Origin: Arthrobacter sp. NtRootA1
GTDB taxonomy: Bacteria; Actinomycetota; Actinomycetes; Actinomycetales; Micrococcaceae
Direction of reading: 5' to 3'
Length of the DNA stretch: 64,000 nt
NCBI RefSeq assembly: GCF_019976975.1
Contig: NZ_AP024630.1
Location: forward strand, 1,922,001-1,986,000
Each line of letters begins with the position of its first letter. Within the stretch, counting starts at the first letter, position 1. The translations under genes and the position numbers were made by a program. Shown one piece after another: positions 28,123-35,900 of this stretch. Under the pieces are notes generated by a model. The model worked only from the letters and a program-made list of their open reading frames with translations. It was not told the origin of the DNA and made no database searches.

Positions 28123-28292
28123 TGCTGCCGCCCTGCCGGGCCGCTGCGCGAAGATCTTCCGCACGCCCACGATGTGCTGCCTATGCCGAGTGTTGCTGAG
28201 GGTTCCGTGGGACGGGATAGTATTGCCTGCGGCCATATGCCCGCCCGGACCCAGTCTCCGAAGAACTCTAGGCCGGTCCGGGCCCGCCGGCG

Positions 28293-29150
28293 TTATCCGA
28301 CGTGGAATTCCTTCGACTGTTCTCTGCCGTCCTCGGTCCACAGCAGCCGGACTATGGGCTGGCCGGAGCCGAACATCATCGCTATTGGAAATTTGCGCAT
28401 CTGCTCCCGGTGGATGGTTATTGGGCCGTCTTCGCCCCGAGCCAGGACCAGGCCCGCGTCCGGGTTGGCAACCTCAACCCGGACATTCTCGGCGTCTTTG
28501 CCGCCCCTGTTTGTGATCTCGAGCCATCGGCGGGTGGTGTATTGCTGCTTGCCCTGCCGGCTCAGCCCTTTCGCTTCGCGGGCGTCGCGAGGTTGCACAA
28601 GCAGGTCCACTCCCGTGATCGGCTTCGGGGTGTTAACCGTCCCGAGGTCAAGTTGCGCCAAGTCGAACTCGATTGCCTTCCAGACTTCATGGCTCAGTTC
28701 GTTGGGCGTGCTGAATTCTCCAAGAAGCCCTTTCTTGAGCAGCGCATTCTTAAATTCACGCACGGCGCCCAGTTGTTCGACGTTCACGTCGTTGGGCAGC
28801 GGGCCATTCGAGAAGTAAACGTGGACGTGCTTGCCCTGCTGTTCGGCACGTTCGATCTCCTCGACGGTGCCCGAGATTGCCTCGCCGGTGGGGCTGCCCA
28901 GACGGCTGCCGAAGAGCGCGATAACTATGTCGGACTGATCAACACCCTGGGCGTTGATGAGCGCCTGTGGCCGATTTCCCAGGGTGGGAACCGCATTGTC
29001 CTCCCAACGCCACGGCAGCAGAACAATCTGGCGGTTGCGGGAGTGCGCTACGTTCCAGCTTCTGATGGCCTCTTCGACAGCGTCACGGGCCTGCGGCAAG
29101 TCGGAAGGGGAAGCGATCATCACGCTGAGAACGTTCGCGGGGTATGTCAT
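28293..29150 (-). CDS. DUF4062 (TIR-like) domain protein
   Basis: The 285-residue protein starts MTYPANVLSVMIASPSDLPQ at ATG 29150 (TTG 29156 is an alternative). Residues 8-120 fit DUF4062, a TIR-like Rossmann fold found in bacterial conflict proteins: VMIASPSDLPQARDAVEEAI, then QSDIVIALFGSRLGSPT and SGTVEEIERAEQQGKHVHVYFS, where the Glu pair occupies the place of the TIR catalytic acid. Residues 175-285 form a beta-rich region (WLEITNRGGKDAENVRVEVA) resembling an Ig-like sandwich. A role as defence sensor or effector is inferred from the domain. It is convergent with the giant nuclease-tailed gene and divergent from the DndB-like gene. Confidence 0.65.
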   Translation of the reverse strand: MTYPANVLSVMIASPSDLPQARDAVEEAIRSWNVAHSRNRQIVLLPWRWEDNAVPTLGNRPQALINAQGVDQSDIVIALFGSRLGSPTGEAISGTVEEIERAEQQGKHVHVYFSNGPLPNDVNVEQLGAVREFKNALLKKGLLGEFSTPNELSHEVWKAIEFDLAQLDLGTVNTPKPITGVDLLVQPRDAREAKGLSRQGKQQYTTRRWLEITNRGGKDAENVRVEVANPDAGLVLARGEDGPITIHREQMRKFPIAMMFGSGQPIVRLLWTEDGREQSKEFHVG

Positions 29151-29724
29151 GCCCAAATCCTAAATGGGCTCCCGTGACGAAGCGGGCTCTGTTCGCCCGC
29201 AGCCAACATCGTCGCACCTGGCCCGCAAGCACGTCGACTGTCAAAGTCTTGGTTCGGGCCTTTGTCGCACACCAGCGCTCATCGCCATCAGACTGCCAGC
29301 GCTTTGCCAGCGGATCAGCAGCGGCCGTCTATCCGCAGTTGATTGGCTGGCCCCCTTCCTCAGGCGAGTCCGTTCTACGTCCGGGCAACAGAAGTCTAAT
29401 GGAGGGCCAGTTTCCCAGAGCCGGTTCGGGGACCGGCACAAGGTGTCACCTATCAGGAACGTCTGTTCTGGCGCTTCCTGTAGTGAAATTTCGCTGAATC
29501 CCGGGGACCTGGAGGCTGAACGGCAGCCTCGTTACGTTGTATGTGATTGTCCAGAAAGCGGCGGACTAACACGCCCCCTAACAGCTCTAGGGGGCCTCCG
29601 GTGGGGACATTGTTGCCACAAGGGGCACGTACAGATCATGAACTACACGTGGCTATTGATAAATACACGTAGTAGACGTAATTTTGGGGTGGGGAACTCG
29701 GTAACTGAAGAAGGAATGATCAGG
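29151..29724. other. divergent intergenic region with repeated TACACGT
   Basis: This 574-base gap separates the DUF4062 gene from the DndB-like gene. An open frame covers it on the plus strand, but its translation is Arg/Ser/Pro/Cys rich and lacks domain-like stretches, so I treat it as non-coding. TACACGT occurs at 29644-29650 and 29664-29670, spaced 20 bases (two helical turns), 55-80 bases before the DndB-like start, a candidate operator. Confidence 0.45.
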
Positions 29725-30843
29725 ATGTCTGTCCAAGTGGAAACCGAAGGGCTCACGCTGCCCCTGGAGATATACAACATCGCCGAGGTAGATGATGCTG
29801 GCGGCGTGCATGTGGAGTGTCAGATGACGGGCGCTTTCATCGTCGACCTGTACCGCAGTGGACTCCTTGCGCTCACGGGTAATATTCGGCCAGCACATAT
29901 GCAGGCAAACCTTCGCGGTAAGACGAAAGCGAAGGTCAACAAGTGGACCAGCGAACTCCTCGCCAACGACGCGATCATTGGCAACATATCCGTGAGGCTA
30001 GACCCCAGCAAGTCGGATGTGACTACATGGTACGACGATGAGGCAGGGCAAACGAACCTGACTATCACGTCCGGAGTCCTTGATTGCGCGGTTGATTCCC
30101 TTTCGCGGATCAAATCCATCCTGGCGGCAGCAGACAATCAGCTTGGAAGCTTTGATTTATCTACCCGGTTCCAGGTGAGGATCTGGATGCTCGATGACAC
30201 CATGGCCAAGAAGGTTGCCACGATCTACAACACCCGGGGTGACAAGGTTAATGATTCGACAGCCAAATATGCATACTCCGAAACAAAGGAACAGGAGTTA
30301 GCGCGACGTTTGGTTAATGGCAGCGAACACTTAGGCCAAGACAACGTGGAAGTCCTTTCCAACTCGGTGTCGGCCAGTTCCCACAAGCTCTGTGCCTACA
30401 ACACTATCAGCGGAGCGATCGAGACGTTATGGAGCGGCGGGCCCGTAACTGCTGCCGACCTCGAAGCACAGGCAGCATGGCTCGTCAGTGCGTGGGACTC
30501 TCTTGTGAAGGTCCGCCCCGAATTCGGAAAGCTCTCAACCCCGGCACGACAGGACCAGCGCCGCAGCACTATTAGTTCCAGCGCCGTCGCGATTTACGGC
30601 ATGATCGGCACGATGTCGACTATGTACGCACAGCGCCTCGACCCGGAAGTAACCTTCCGAAGGATCCAGTCAGGTGACGGTGCAGACCTGCTCGCCTGGG
30701 ACAATACGGATTGGACCAGCGCAGGAGTTGTCACGCCCAGTGGCTCGGTTTCCGGAAAACGGACAACCAGGAACAGCTTCGCCGCCCGTCGCGCGGCGGT
30801 TCGGATACTCCACCAAGCGATGGGGATCAGCACGGACGCATGA
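29725..30843 (+). CDS. DndB-like (DGQHR-family) protein with degenerate motif
   Basis: The 372-residue protein, from ATG 29725 (AGAAGG 11 bases upstream; ATG 29716 is an alternative), aligns by eye with DndB of DNA phosphorothioation systems. Points of similarity are a helix-strand block (KAKVNKWTSELLANDAIIGN), VRIWMLDDTMAKKVATIYNT followed by GDKVNDSTAKYAYS, and VEVLSNSVSASSHKLCAYNT. Where DndB has the DGQHR signature, this protein reads LDCAVDSLSRIKSIL, so the motif is lost. No dndA, C, D or E gene is present, making it an orphan. In known systems DndB acts as regulator. Function here is unknown; the family assignment is by eye. Confidence 0.5.
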   Translation: MSVQVETEGLTLPLEIYNIAEVDDAGGVHVECQMTGAFIVDLYRSGLLALTGNIRPAHMQANLRGKTKAKVNKWTSELLANDAIIGNISVRLDPSKSDVTTWYDDEAGQTNLTITSGVLDCAVDSLSRIKSILAAADNQLGSFDLSTRFQVRIWMLDDTMAKKVATIYNTRGDKVNDSTAKYAYSETKEQELARRLVNGSEHLGQDNVEVLSNSVSASSHKLCAYNTISGAIETLWSGGPVTAADLEAQAAWLVSAWDSLVKVRPEFGKLSTPARQDQRRSTISSSAVAIYGMIGTMSTMYAQRLDPEVTFRRIQSGDGADLLAWDNTDWTSAGVVTPSGSVSGKRTTRNSFAARRAAVRILHQAMGISTDA

Positions 30844-30992
30844 CCGTCGAATGGCAGCAGGCTTTGGAGAGTCTGCCTGATTCACTTTCGCATCGTGAAA
30901 CCGAGGTCAGAAACAATGCCGCGGTCGAGAGTACGCTCGATCGGCGACGAGCGGGAACGCCGAGTCAGATTTGTTCCCTATGTGGGCAGTAG
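30840..30992 (+). pseudogene. 50-residue reading frame overlapping the DndB-like stop, probably a truncated gene
   Basis: ATG 30840 overlaps the preceding TGA (ATGA), which suggests a genuine translationally coupled start. The frame reads MTVEWQQALESLPDSLSHRE and continues with TEVRNNAAVESTL before ending at 30992. The latter stretch resembles the start of restriction-enzyme N-terminal domains (ExxVR...), but the protein stops after 50 residues and no continuation was found in the other frames. It may be the remnant of a longer partner gene, or a small genuine protein. Confidence 0.35.
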
Positions 30993-31295
30993 TCATCGGC
31001 GAGCACCATGGCCTGAGCGCAGCATTACGTTAGTTCGACGTAGGCAATCAGGGCTATCCCTGCGCTTGGGCGTTACACCCAGTACGAAGTTGTTCATCAT
31101 TAGGTAGCCAATGAGGGAATCACCCCAATATTGCCTTAGCATGTTTCCACCGCGCCGCTTGCCGGGCTGTTCTCCAGGATGGTAGTTCCATTTGTGGTCC
31201 AGCGATTGGCCAGTGCTGATGGTTCGTCCGACGTTCACGTGCGCGCGGGCTTCTTCGCCGGAACTCCACGGATCTACTGTCTGAGGGTCCGACAT
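30993..31295 (-). CDS. hypothetical protein, 100 residues
   Basis: A minus-strand frame starts at ATG 31295 with GGAG ten bases upstream and begins MSDPQTVDPWSSGEEARAHV. It contains a basic central part (HPGEQPGKRRGGNMLRQYWG) and ends with TPKRRDSPDCLRRTNVMLRS and a few more residues. I recognise no domain. It is the only reading frame with a plausible ribosome binding site between the DndB-like gene and the ImmA-like gene. It could be a small regulator or a chance frame. Confidence 0.3.
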   Translation of the reverse strand: MSDPQTVDPWSSGEEARAHVNVGRTISTGQSLDHKWNYHPGEQPGKRRGGNMLRQYWGDSLIGYLMMNNFVLGVTPKRRDSPDCLRRTNVMLRSGHGARR

Positions 31296-31486
31296 AGGTA
31301 ATTTGCTCCGTGCCTCAGGAGCAGTTGCCCGGGTCTCCAATGACATGATTGTTGAAGTTCGGCGATGACTATCGGGCGTCTCTGGACATGTCCAAAGGCA
31401 GGGAGTTCAATGGGTCCTAAGGGTTCGTGCTTGGCCATTGGCAGTAGCGTTCGGCCATCATCGAACCGGGACGAGCATGACCGGGA

Positions 31487-31984
31487 ATGCCCATGCAATG
31501 CAACCCATATCACTCTGGACAATCGCCAGCCCAACGCGCCGCGAGTGCCTTTGACTCCTTGGCGCTACCGACTCACCTGAGCTTGGAGCGCCTCGTCAGT
31601 GTGGTCGAAGGTGTCCGGCAACGTCCCATCGAAATTGCGGCGGCGGGATTTCTGAACGGCGGGTCCGTGTGCGGATTGTGGCTTTCGACGGACGAAGTCG
31701 AAGTCATCCTGCACGCAGTCAGCCCGTCTGGGCTGCACCGGCAGCAGTTCGTGCTGCACGAACTGGGGCATATGGTCTTACGGCACGATGAACTCGTCGT
31801 TCCGGTGGATTACGTCGGCGTTCTGTTCCCGAACCTTCCGGCAGGTTTAGTCCGCCGTGTTCTGGCACGAACCAGCTTTAGTGATGAGCTCGAGGCGGCT
31901 GCGGAATCACTCGCGGACCTCTTCGCGGCAGCGATCAGGAACAGCGCCAGGGAACCGAGGTCGTTCGAGAGGGTATTCGGATGA
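31487..31984 (+). CDS. ImmA/IrrE-like metallopeptidase
   Basis: The 165-residue protein carries HELGHMVLRH near residues 91-100, the HExxH-type zinc site of the ImmA/IrrE (DUF955/M78) family. A second acidic helix (DELEAAAESLADLFAAAI) can supply the third ligand. The preceding ICGLWLS-like strand reads VCGLWLSTDEVEVILHA. In ICEBs1 ImmA degrades the repressor ImmR and triggers transfer; here an EspR-like repressor is encoded two genes away, so a comparable role is likely. The stop overlaps the next ATG (ATGA). The ribosome binding site of the start at 31487 is weak. Confidence 0.75.
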   Translation: MPMQCNPYHSGQSPAQRAASAFDSLALPTHLSLERLVSVVEGVRQRPIEIAAAGFLNGGSVCGLWLSTDEVEVILHAVSPSGLHRQQFVLHELGHMVLRHDELVVPVDYVGVLFPNLPAGLVRRVLARTSFSDELEAAAESLADLFAAAIRNSAREPRSFERVFG

Positions 31985-32997
31985 TCCAGATTACGGTCGC
32001 GGCCTTGATTTGGCTGCTGGTCGTTTGCCTACTTCCCGGAGTGCGCCGTCGGACGGACCACAGCGTGTTGATTGCGGCCATCACGATTGCTGTGGCACTC
32101 ACGCTGAACGTCGACCCGGTCTACTCGAGTCTTGACGCAGCAATCGGCGGCCGAAACTACGTAGACCTTTTGGCAAATGTCTCCATGGTCGTTGGCATCT
32201 ACTTCCTCTCAAGGGCAATTATCCGGGCAGCGACCCCGAACGATATTGGCTGGCGGCGACACACGCCTGGCACTGTTCTCCTGGGCACCGTGATTGTGGG
32301 GCTCGCATTCAGCTTCAGCTTCATCTCCACGCATGGAAGCTCGACGCGTTTCATGCTGGACTACGGCGATCAGTTCCCAGCTGCCTTGTACTCAGCCATC
32401 CAGTTCGTTTACATCGGTTATGTGGTCAGTGTCACCGGAGCTACGTGCTTCCGATTCCGACCCGGCATGTCGAGGCCCTACTACCGTCTGGCATTCACGT
32501 TCATCGGTGTCGGCTGCGCGCTAGCGGTTCTGCTCGTATCGCTAGTGCTGGTCATGGACACCCTGCATCTGCAGGGGCGGCTCGACGCCATGCGCGCAGT
32601 ATCGCCTGCTTACGACGCGACCGTGGTTGCAGCACTGGCCTTCCTGTGTGTGGGCCTGGCAATCCCTCCTGTTGCGCGGCGCATTCTTCGCCTTAAGGAC
32701 GCGGCGACTGAGGACGATTTGGTTCGTGGCCTCGGAGTAGTCTGGGACAAGACGGCCGGGTTGCGGCAGGACGTTCGTCTACAGCTTGGAGTTGAAGACC
32801 TAGCACAGCAGGCTCCGGCACTAAAACTCCATCGGATGCTAGTGGAGGTGCAGGACGCTCTCCTCGTGGAGCCAGGATTAGCCAGTTCTTTGGATATCCG
32901 CGAGCTGAGAGTCTTGAGTGCTGCGGAGAATTATCTGGCTGGACCAATTGAGCGGGAAACAAAGGCGCGTAAGCAAAGAGGGGAGCGGGCGCTATGA
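31981..32997 (+). CDS. MAB_1171c-family membrane protein (DUF6545-type tail)
   Basis: The 338-residue protein has about seven transmembrane helices in residues 1-240, for example ITVAALIWLLVVCLLPG at the start, VLLGTVIVGLAFSFSFIS and GVGCALAVLLVSLVLVM. A cytoplasmic helical tail (about 240-338) follows, with LKDAATEDDLVRGLGVVWDK. This matches the actinobacterial MAB_1171c 'putative transporter' family, which is usually encoded between an IrrE-type protease gene and an XRE regulator gene, as here. It may sense a signal at the membrane for the protease-repressor switch (inference). Both ends overlap neighbours by ATGA. Confidence 0.7.
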   Translation: MIQITVAALIWLLVVCLLPGVRRRTDHSVLIAAITIAVALTLNVDPVYSSLDAAIGGRNYVDLLANVSMVVGIYFLSRAIIRAATPNDIGWRRHTPGTVLLGTVIVGLAFSFSFISTHGSSTRFMLDYGDQFPAALYSAIQFVYIGYVVSVTGATCFRFRPGMSRPYYRLAFTFIGVGCALAVLLVSLVLVMDTLHLQGRLDAMRAVSPAYDATVVAALAFLCVGLAIPPVARRILRLKDAATEDDLVRGLGVVWDKTAGLRQDVRLQLGVEDLAQQAPALKLHRMLVEVQDALLVEPGLASSLDIRELRVLSAAENYLAGPIERETKARKQRGERAL

Positions 32998-33446
32998 CGG
33001 AGGGTGCCAACGTCTCCGAGTCGCCGCAGTCAAGGTTGGCCCGGAAGCTCAACTTGCTCCTAGATCTTTACGAAGCAGGTGGAGAAGAGTCTCTGACCTA
33101 TCCAAAGATCAGTAGGCACATGAGTCAGCGGGGGACCCCGCTGTCGCGATCCCGTTGGGCGTACATGCGCAGCGGCGATAGTTCACTGGCTACTGATGCC
33201 GCGTTGCTAAGAAATCTAGCTGAGTTCTTCGGTGTGGACCGAGACTACCTCCTTGACGAAGCCGGGGAGATTCCGCGGCTAGTGGATGCGCAGTTGGAGC
33301 TTCTTCGGGCCTTGCGTGAGTCCCGTGTGCGCAATTTTGCCGCCCGACAGCTGCAGGGGATCTCTCCAGAAACGCTGGAGAAGCTCCGTCAGGTGATTGA
33401 CGACCGGAAGAAGCAGAAGGGCGGGAACGGTGTCGCTGGCTTATAG
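32994..33446 (+). CDS. EspR-like XRE-family transcription regulator (copy 1)
   Basis: The 150-residue protein has the EspR layout. The N-terminal helix-turn-helix domain carries SRLARKLNLLLDLY, SLTYPKISRHMSQRGTPLSR and SRWAYMRSGD, then AALLRNLAEFFGVDRDYLLD. A C-terminal dimerising helical region follows (AQLELLRALRESRVRNFAAR). It is a probable DNA-binding repressor of the element and the likely substrate or partner of the ImmA-like protease two genes upstream. Its start overlaps the previous stop. A paralogue lies at 35038-35577. Confidence 0.75.
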   Translation: MTEGANVSESPQSRLARKLNLLLDLYEAGGEESLTYPKISRHMSQRGTPLSRSRWAYMRSGDSSLATDAALLRNLAEFFGVDRDYLLDEAGEIPRLVDAQLELLRALRESRVRNFAARQLQGISPETLEKLRQVIDDRKKQKGGNGVAGL

Positions 33447-34638
33447 GCGTCTGGCTGTCGACGCCGGGCTGACCGTGGGATTGGTCGCGTTGCTGGCGGG
33501 TCTTTGCGGATCTGCGTACTTTGCGCGCCGAGTAGTCGTGCCCAAATGCAGCCGTCTCGAGGACCTTTCCATTCGGTCCGTGTACCCCGGCAGAGATGGG
33601 CAACTTCTCATTGAACTGCCGGCAACCACGCACACCAAGGCCCCTGGACGGCACAGTCTATGGTTTGCGAAGGGGACCGGGCATGCGTGTTTGGGAGCAG
33701 TGGTTGAATTGAGCCCGGACAGAGGCTCACTCACCCGCGTGGTGGAGCGCGTGGACTCCGGAAACCTTGCACAAGCGGCGGCAGGGATCTGGAGTGGTTA
33801 CGTCTACTCCGAACCCGAACAACTAGGCCTGCCATACCGAAACGTTGAGATTACCGTCGACGACGGCGTGGCTCCGGCCTGGAGGTTCGACTCGCCTCCT
33901 TCTGACAGGGCTCGGATGTGGGCGATCCATATCCACGGAATGGGGGGCAGGAGAGCTGGTTGTCTTCGAGGCATACCAGTCGCCAGACGTCTGGGACTGA
34001 CCTCGCTGGTTGTCTCGTTCCGAAACGACGGCGACGCACCGCCGTCGTCCGATAAGCGGTACCGACTCGGCGAAACCGAGTGGTGCGACGTCGAAGCGGC
34101 TATCCATTATGCCGTTGCCGAAGGCGCTGAGCGCATCGTGATCTTCGGGTGGTCATTGGGTGCGGCCTTAGCCCTACAAGCGGCAGCCCTTTCAGCGCAC
34201 GCTCCTCGAATAGTAGGGATGGTTCTCGACGCCCCCGTCTTTGACTGGCGTTCAACGTTGCTCGCGAACGCCAAGGCCGCCGGGCTGCCACGTCCGCTCG
34301 TGCAGTTGGGGTTCGCCATCCTTCAGTCGAAAGCGCTTCGGTGGGTGACCGGTCTCGCCGAACCGATACACCTGGATGCCCTGGATTGGCTAGCGCGGGC
34401 GGGGGAGCTGAGGAAGCCGATCCTGATCCTCCATGGCAGGAAGGATGACACCACCCCGTTTGAAGCATCCAAGAGGGCTGCGACGGTGCGGCCCGACCTC
34501 GTCAGCTTGGTGGAGTTTGAGTCCGTGGGCCACTCCCTCGAGTGGAATTTCGACCCCGACAAGTGGGAGCACTCCGTTGAGGACTGGTTCCGCCTCGCGT
34601 TGGCTGACGCTAGTCCTGAACAAGCGGTGGAGTCGTAG
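33430..34638 (+). CDS. alpha/beta hydrolase with N-terminal membrane anchor
   Basis: From GTG 33430 (AGAAGGG upstream) the protein has 402 residues. A hydrophobic segment at about 10-30 (AGLTVGLVALLAGLCGSAYF) can anchor it in the membrane with the enzyme outside. The alpha/beta hydrolase fold shows the oxyanion region IHIHGMGGRRAG, the nucleophile elbow IVIFGWSLGAALALQAA, the acid in LILHGRKDDTTP and the histidine in ESVGHSLEW, so the catalytic triad is complete. The substrate is unknown. It overlaps the EspR-like gene at its start and the convergent winged-helix gene by 29 bases at its end. Confidence 0.75.
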   Translation: MSLAYRRLAVDAGLTVGLVALLAGLCGSAYFARRVVVPKCSRLEDLSIRSVYPGRDGQLLIELPATTHTKAPGRHSLWFAKGTGHACLGAVVELSPDRGSLTRVVERVDSGNLAQAAAGIWSGYVYSEPEQLGLPYRNVEITVDDGVAPAWRFDSPPSDRARMWAIHIHGMGGRRAGCLRGIPVARRLGLTSLVVSFRNDGDAPPSSDKRYRLGETEWCDVEAAIHYAVAEGAERIVIFGWSLGAALALQAAALSAHAPRIVGMVLDAPVFDWRSTLLANAKAAGLPRPLVQLGFAILQSKALRWVTGLAEPIHLDALDWLARAGELRKPILILHGRKDDTTPFEASKRAATVRPDLVSLVEFESVGHSLEWNFDPDKWEHSVEDWFRLALADASPEQAVES

Positions 34639-34891
34639 GAGGCATTTGCACGGAGTATTGGTCGGCCAAATCGATGAGCTGGCTCTCAATAAGCGCGGGC
34701 CGAGCAGCGAAGCGCTCACCGTCCAAGTCATGAACGAGGCCGGCTAACTCGAGGAGCATGAGATGACGTCGAATGGTGGCCTTCGAAGTCTGGAGCTCTG
34801 AAGCCAAGACGGTACGGGTGGCCGGCCCGCTCCTTATCAAGAAGCGGAGTATCTGGGTGCGTGTTCGGTTCATCAGGATGGATGTCGACAT
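34610..34891 (-). CDS. winged-helix regulator (ArsR-like), copy 1
   Basis: The protein has about 93 residues from ATG 34891 (GTG 34900 and ATG 34873 are alternatives). It has a winged helix-turn-helix, NRTRTQILRFLIRSGPATRT, VLASELQTSKATIRRHLMLL and ELAGLVHDLDGERFAARP. No metal-binding cysteines of classical ArsR sensors are seen. Its 3' end runs 29 bases into the convergent hydrolase gene. It is divergent from the second EspR-like gene with a palindrome between them, a usual position for an autoregulated repressor. Confidence 0.65.
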   Translation of the reverse strand: MSTSILMNRTRTQILRFLIRSGPATRTVLASELQTSKATIRRHLMLLELAGLVHDLDGERFAARPALIESQLIDLADQYSVQMPPTTPPLVQD

Positions 34892-34925
34892 GCAAACCAC
34901 GGCTCGGGGTGAGAAGGTTGGAAGC

Positions 34926-34941
34926 TGTAGACGGGTCTACA
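34926..34941. promoter_or_regulatory. palindrome between divergent regulator genes
   Basis: TGTAGAC-GG-GTCTACA is a perfect inverted repeat with a two-base spacer, 35 bases before the winged-helix start and 97 bases before the EspR-like start. The position fits an operator for one of the two encoded DNA-binding proteins. Confidence 0.5.
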
Positions 34942-35037
34942 ACGACAGGATACGCCTGCGGTCCTCCGCACAACAGATTCAAACTGCAAATGATTGTGTC
35001 GGTACGGCGCTCGCGGAATACTGATGGCGAAGGAGCC

Positions 35038-35577
35038 ATGGTCTCGGTCAGACAGGCAATCGAAAGGTGGAGCATGCCGGCGAAGGACGCTAGCCGCAAC
35101 GGCGAGCCACCGCAGGCAACGCTCGCGCGGCGATTGAACCTCCTGTTGGACGTCGTTGTTGCCGAGAGGGGATCGCCGGTTACCTTCAGAGAAGTTGAGG
35201 CCGGACTCCAGGCTAGGGGCGTCAAAATCTCACGGGCCAGGTGGTTCTACATGAAGGATGGGACGGGACGCTTGGTCAGCGATCCTCAGTTGCTCACCGC
35301 CATCTGTGAGATGTTCGACGTCGATCCTTCCTATCTGCTGAACGGTGTGGAAAGCGATATTCCCGAACGCATCGATTCACAGTTGGAGTTTGTGAAGTCG
35401 TTGAGGGCGGCCCGAGTGAAGTCATTTGCCGTCAGGGCGCTGGGGGATGTCTCCCCGGAGACGTTGCGCGCTATCTCCGAGTATCTGAACAAAGACATCG
35501 ATCTCCACCCACATGGAGAAAGGGCGGCAGCTATTCCTCCAGGACATAGCGAAGGTGAGCGTCCAGCAGCTCCTTGA
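35038..35577 (+). CDS. EspR-like XRE-family transcription regulator (copy 2)
   Basis: The 179-residue protein starts at ATG 35038, with GAAGGAG four bases upstream; longer in-frame starts lack such a site. The EspR-like domain reads LARRLNLLLDVVVAERG, PVTFREVEAGLQARGVKISR, ARWFYMKDGTG and LLTAICEMFDVDPSYLLNG. The dimer region is LEFVKSLRAARVKSFAVRAL. It parallels copy 1 through the whole length (RVRNFAARQLQGISPETLEKL in copy 1 against RVKSFAVRALGDVSPETLRAI here), so the two are paralogues. Its last 47 bases overlap the convergent winged-helix gene. Confidence 0.75.
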   Translation: MVSVRQAIERWSMPAKDASRNGEPPQATLARRLNLLLDVVVAERGSPVTFREVEAGLQARGVKISRARWFYMKDGTGRLVSDPQLLTAICEMFDVDPSYLLNGVESDIPERIDSQLEFVKSLRAARVKSFAVRALGDVSPETLRAISEYLNKDIDLHPHGERAAAIPPGHSEGERPAAP

Positions 35578-35854
35578 TGCGAGCGGGATTCGCTGAGTAC
35601 CGCGGAGAACGGCCGTGGCGGCGCCCGGCTGGAACGTCGACGACGATCGCCCCCACCTGCTCCAGGGCGACCAGATGCTTTGCCACACTGGGTTCGCCAG
35701 CGCTGACGGAATCCACGATGTCGCCGCGTGTCGCGGGGCCGAAAGCCGTGAGGAACCTCAGTATTTCGTTCCTTGCCCTATTTCCAAAGGTGGCCACGGC
35801 TGCCTCGACGTCGGGTGACCAGGCGTCGTCGTGAGGTTGCGTAATCCGTGGCAT
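35531..35854 (-). CDS. winged-helix regulator (ArsR-like), copy 2
   Basis: The 107-residue protein has a winged helix-turn-helix from about residue 20: FGNRARNEILRFLTAFGPAT, RGDIVDSVSAGEPSVAKHLV and ALEQVGAIVVDVPAGRR. The same strand order and the shared RFL-GPATR core show it is related to copy 1. It overlaps the EspR-like gene tail to tail, and is divergent from the sigma-like gene with a promoter-embedded palindrome between them. It is probably a repressor of the transfer genes (inference). Confidence 0.7.
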   Translation of the reverse strand: MPRITQPHDDAWSPDVEAAVATFGNRARNEILRFLTAFGPATRGDIVDSVSAGEPSVAKHLVALEQVGAIVVDVPAGRRHGRSPRYSANPARIKELLDAHLRYVLEE

Positions 35855-35900
35855 GGCTCAATTCTTGCCCAACAACATGAAAAAAGTAAGAAGTGCACTC

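Noticed and set aside
29164..29724. Long N-terminal extension of the DndB-like frame
   Set aside because: The first 187 residues are Arg/Ser/Pro/Cys rich, have no ribosome binding site and precede a good start at 29725.
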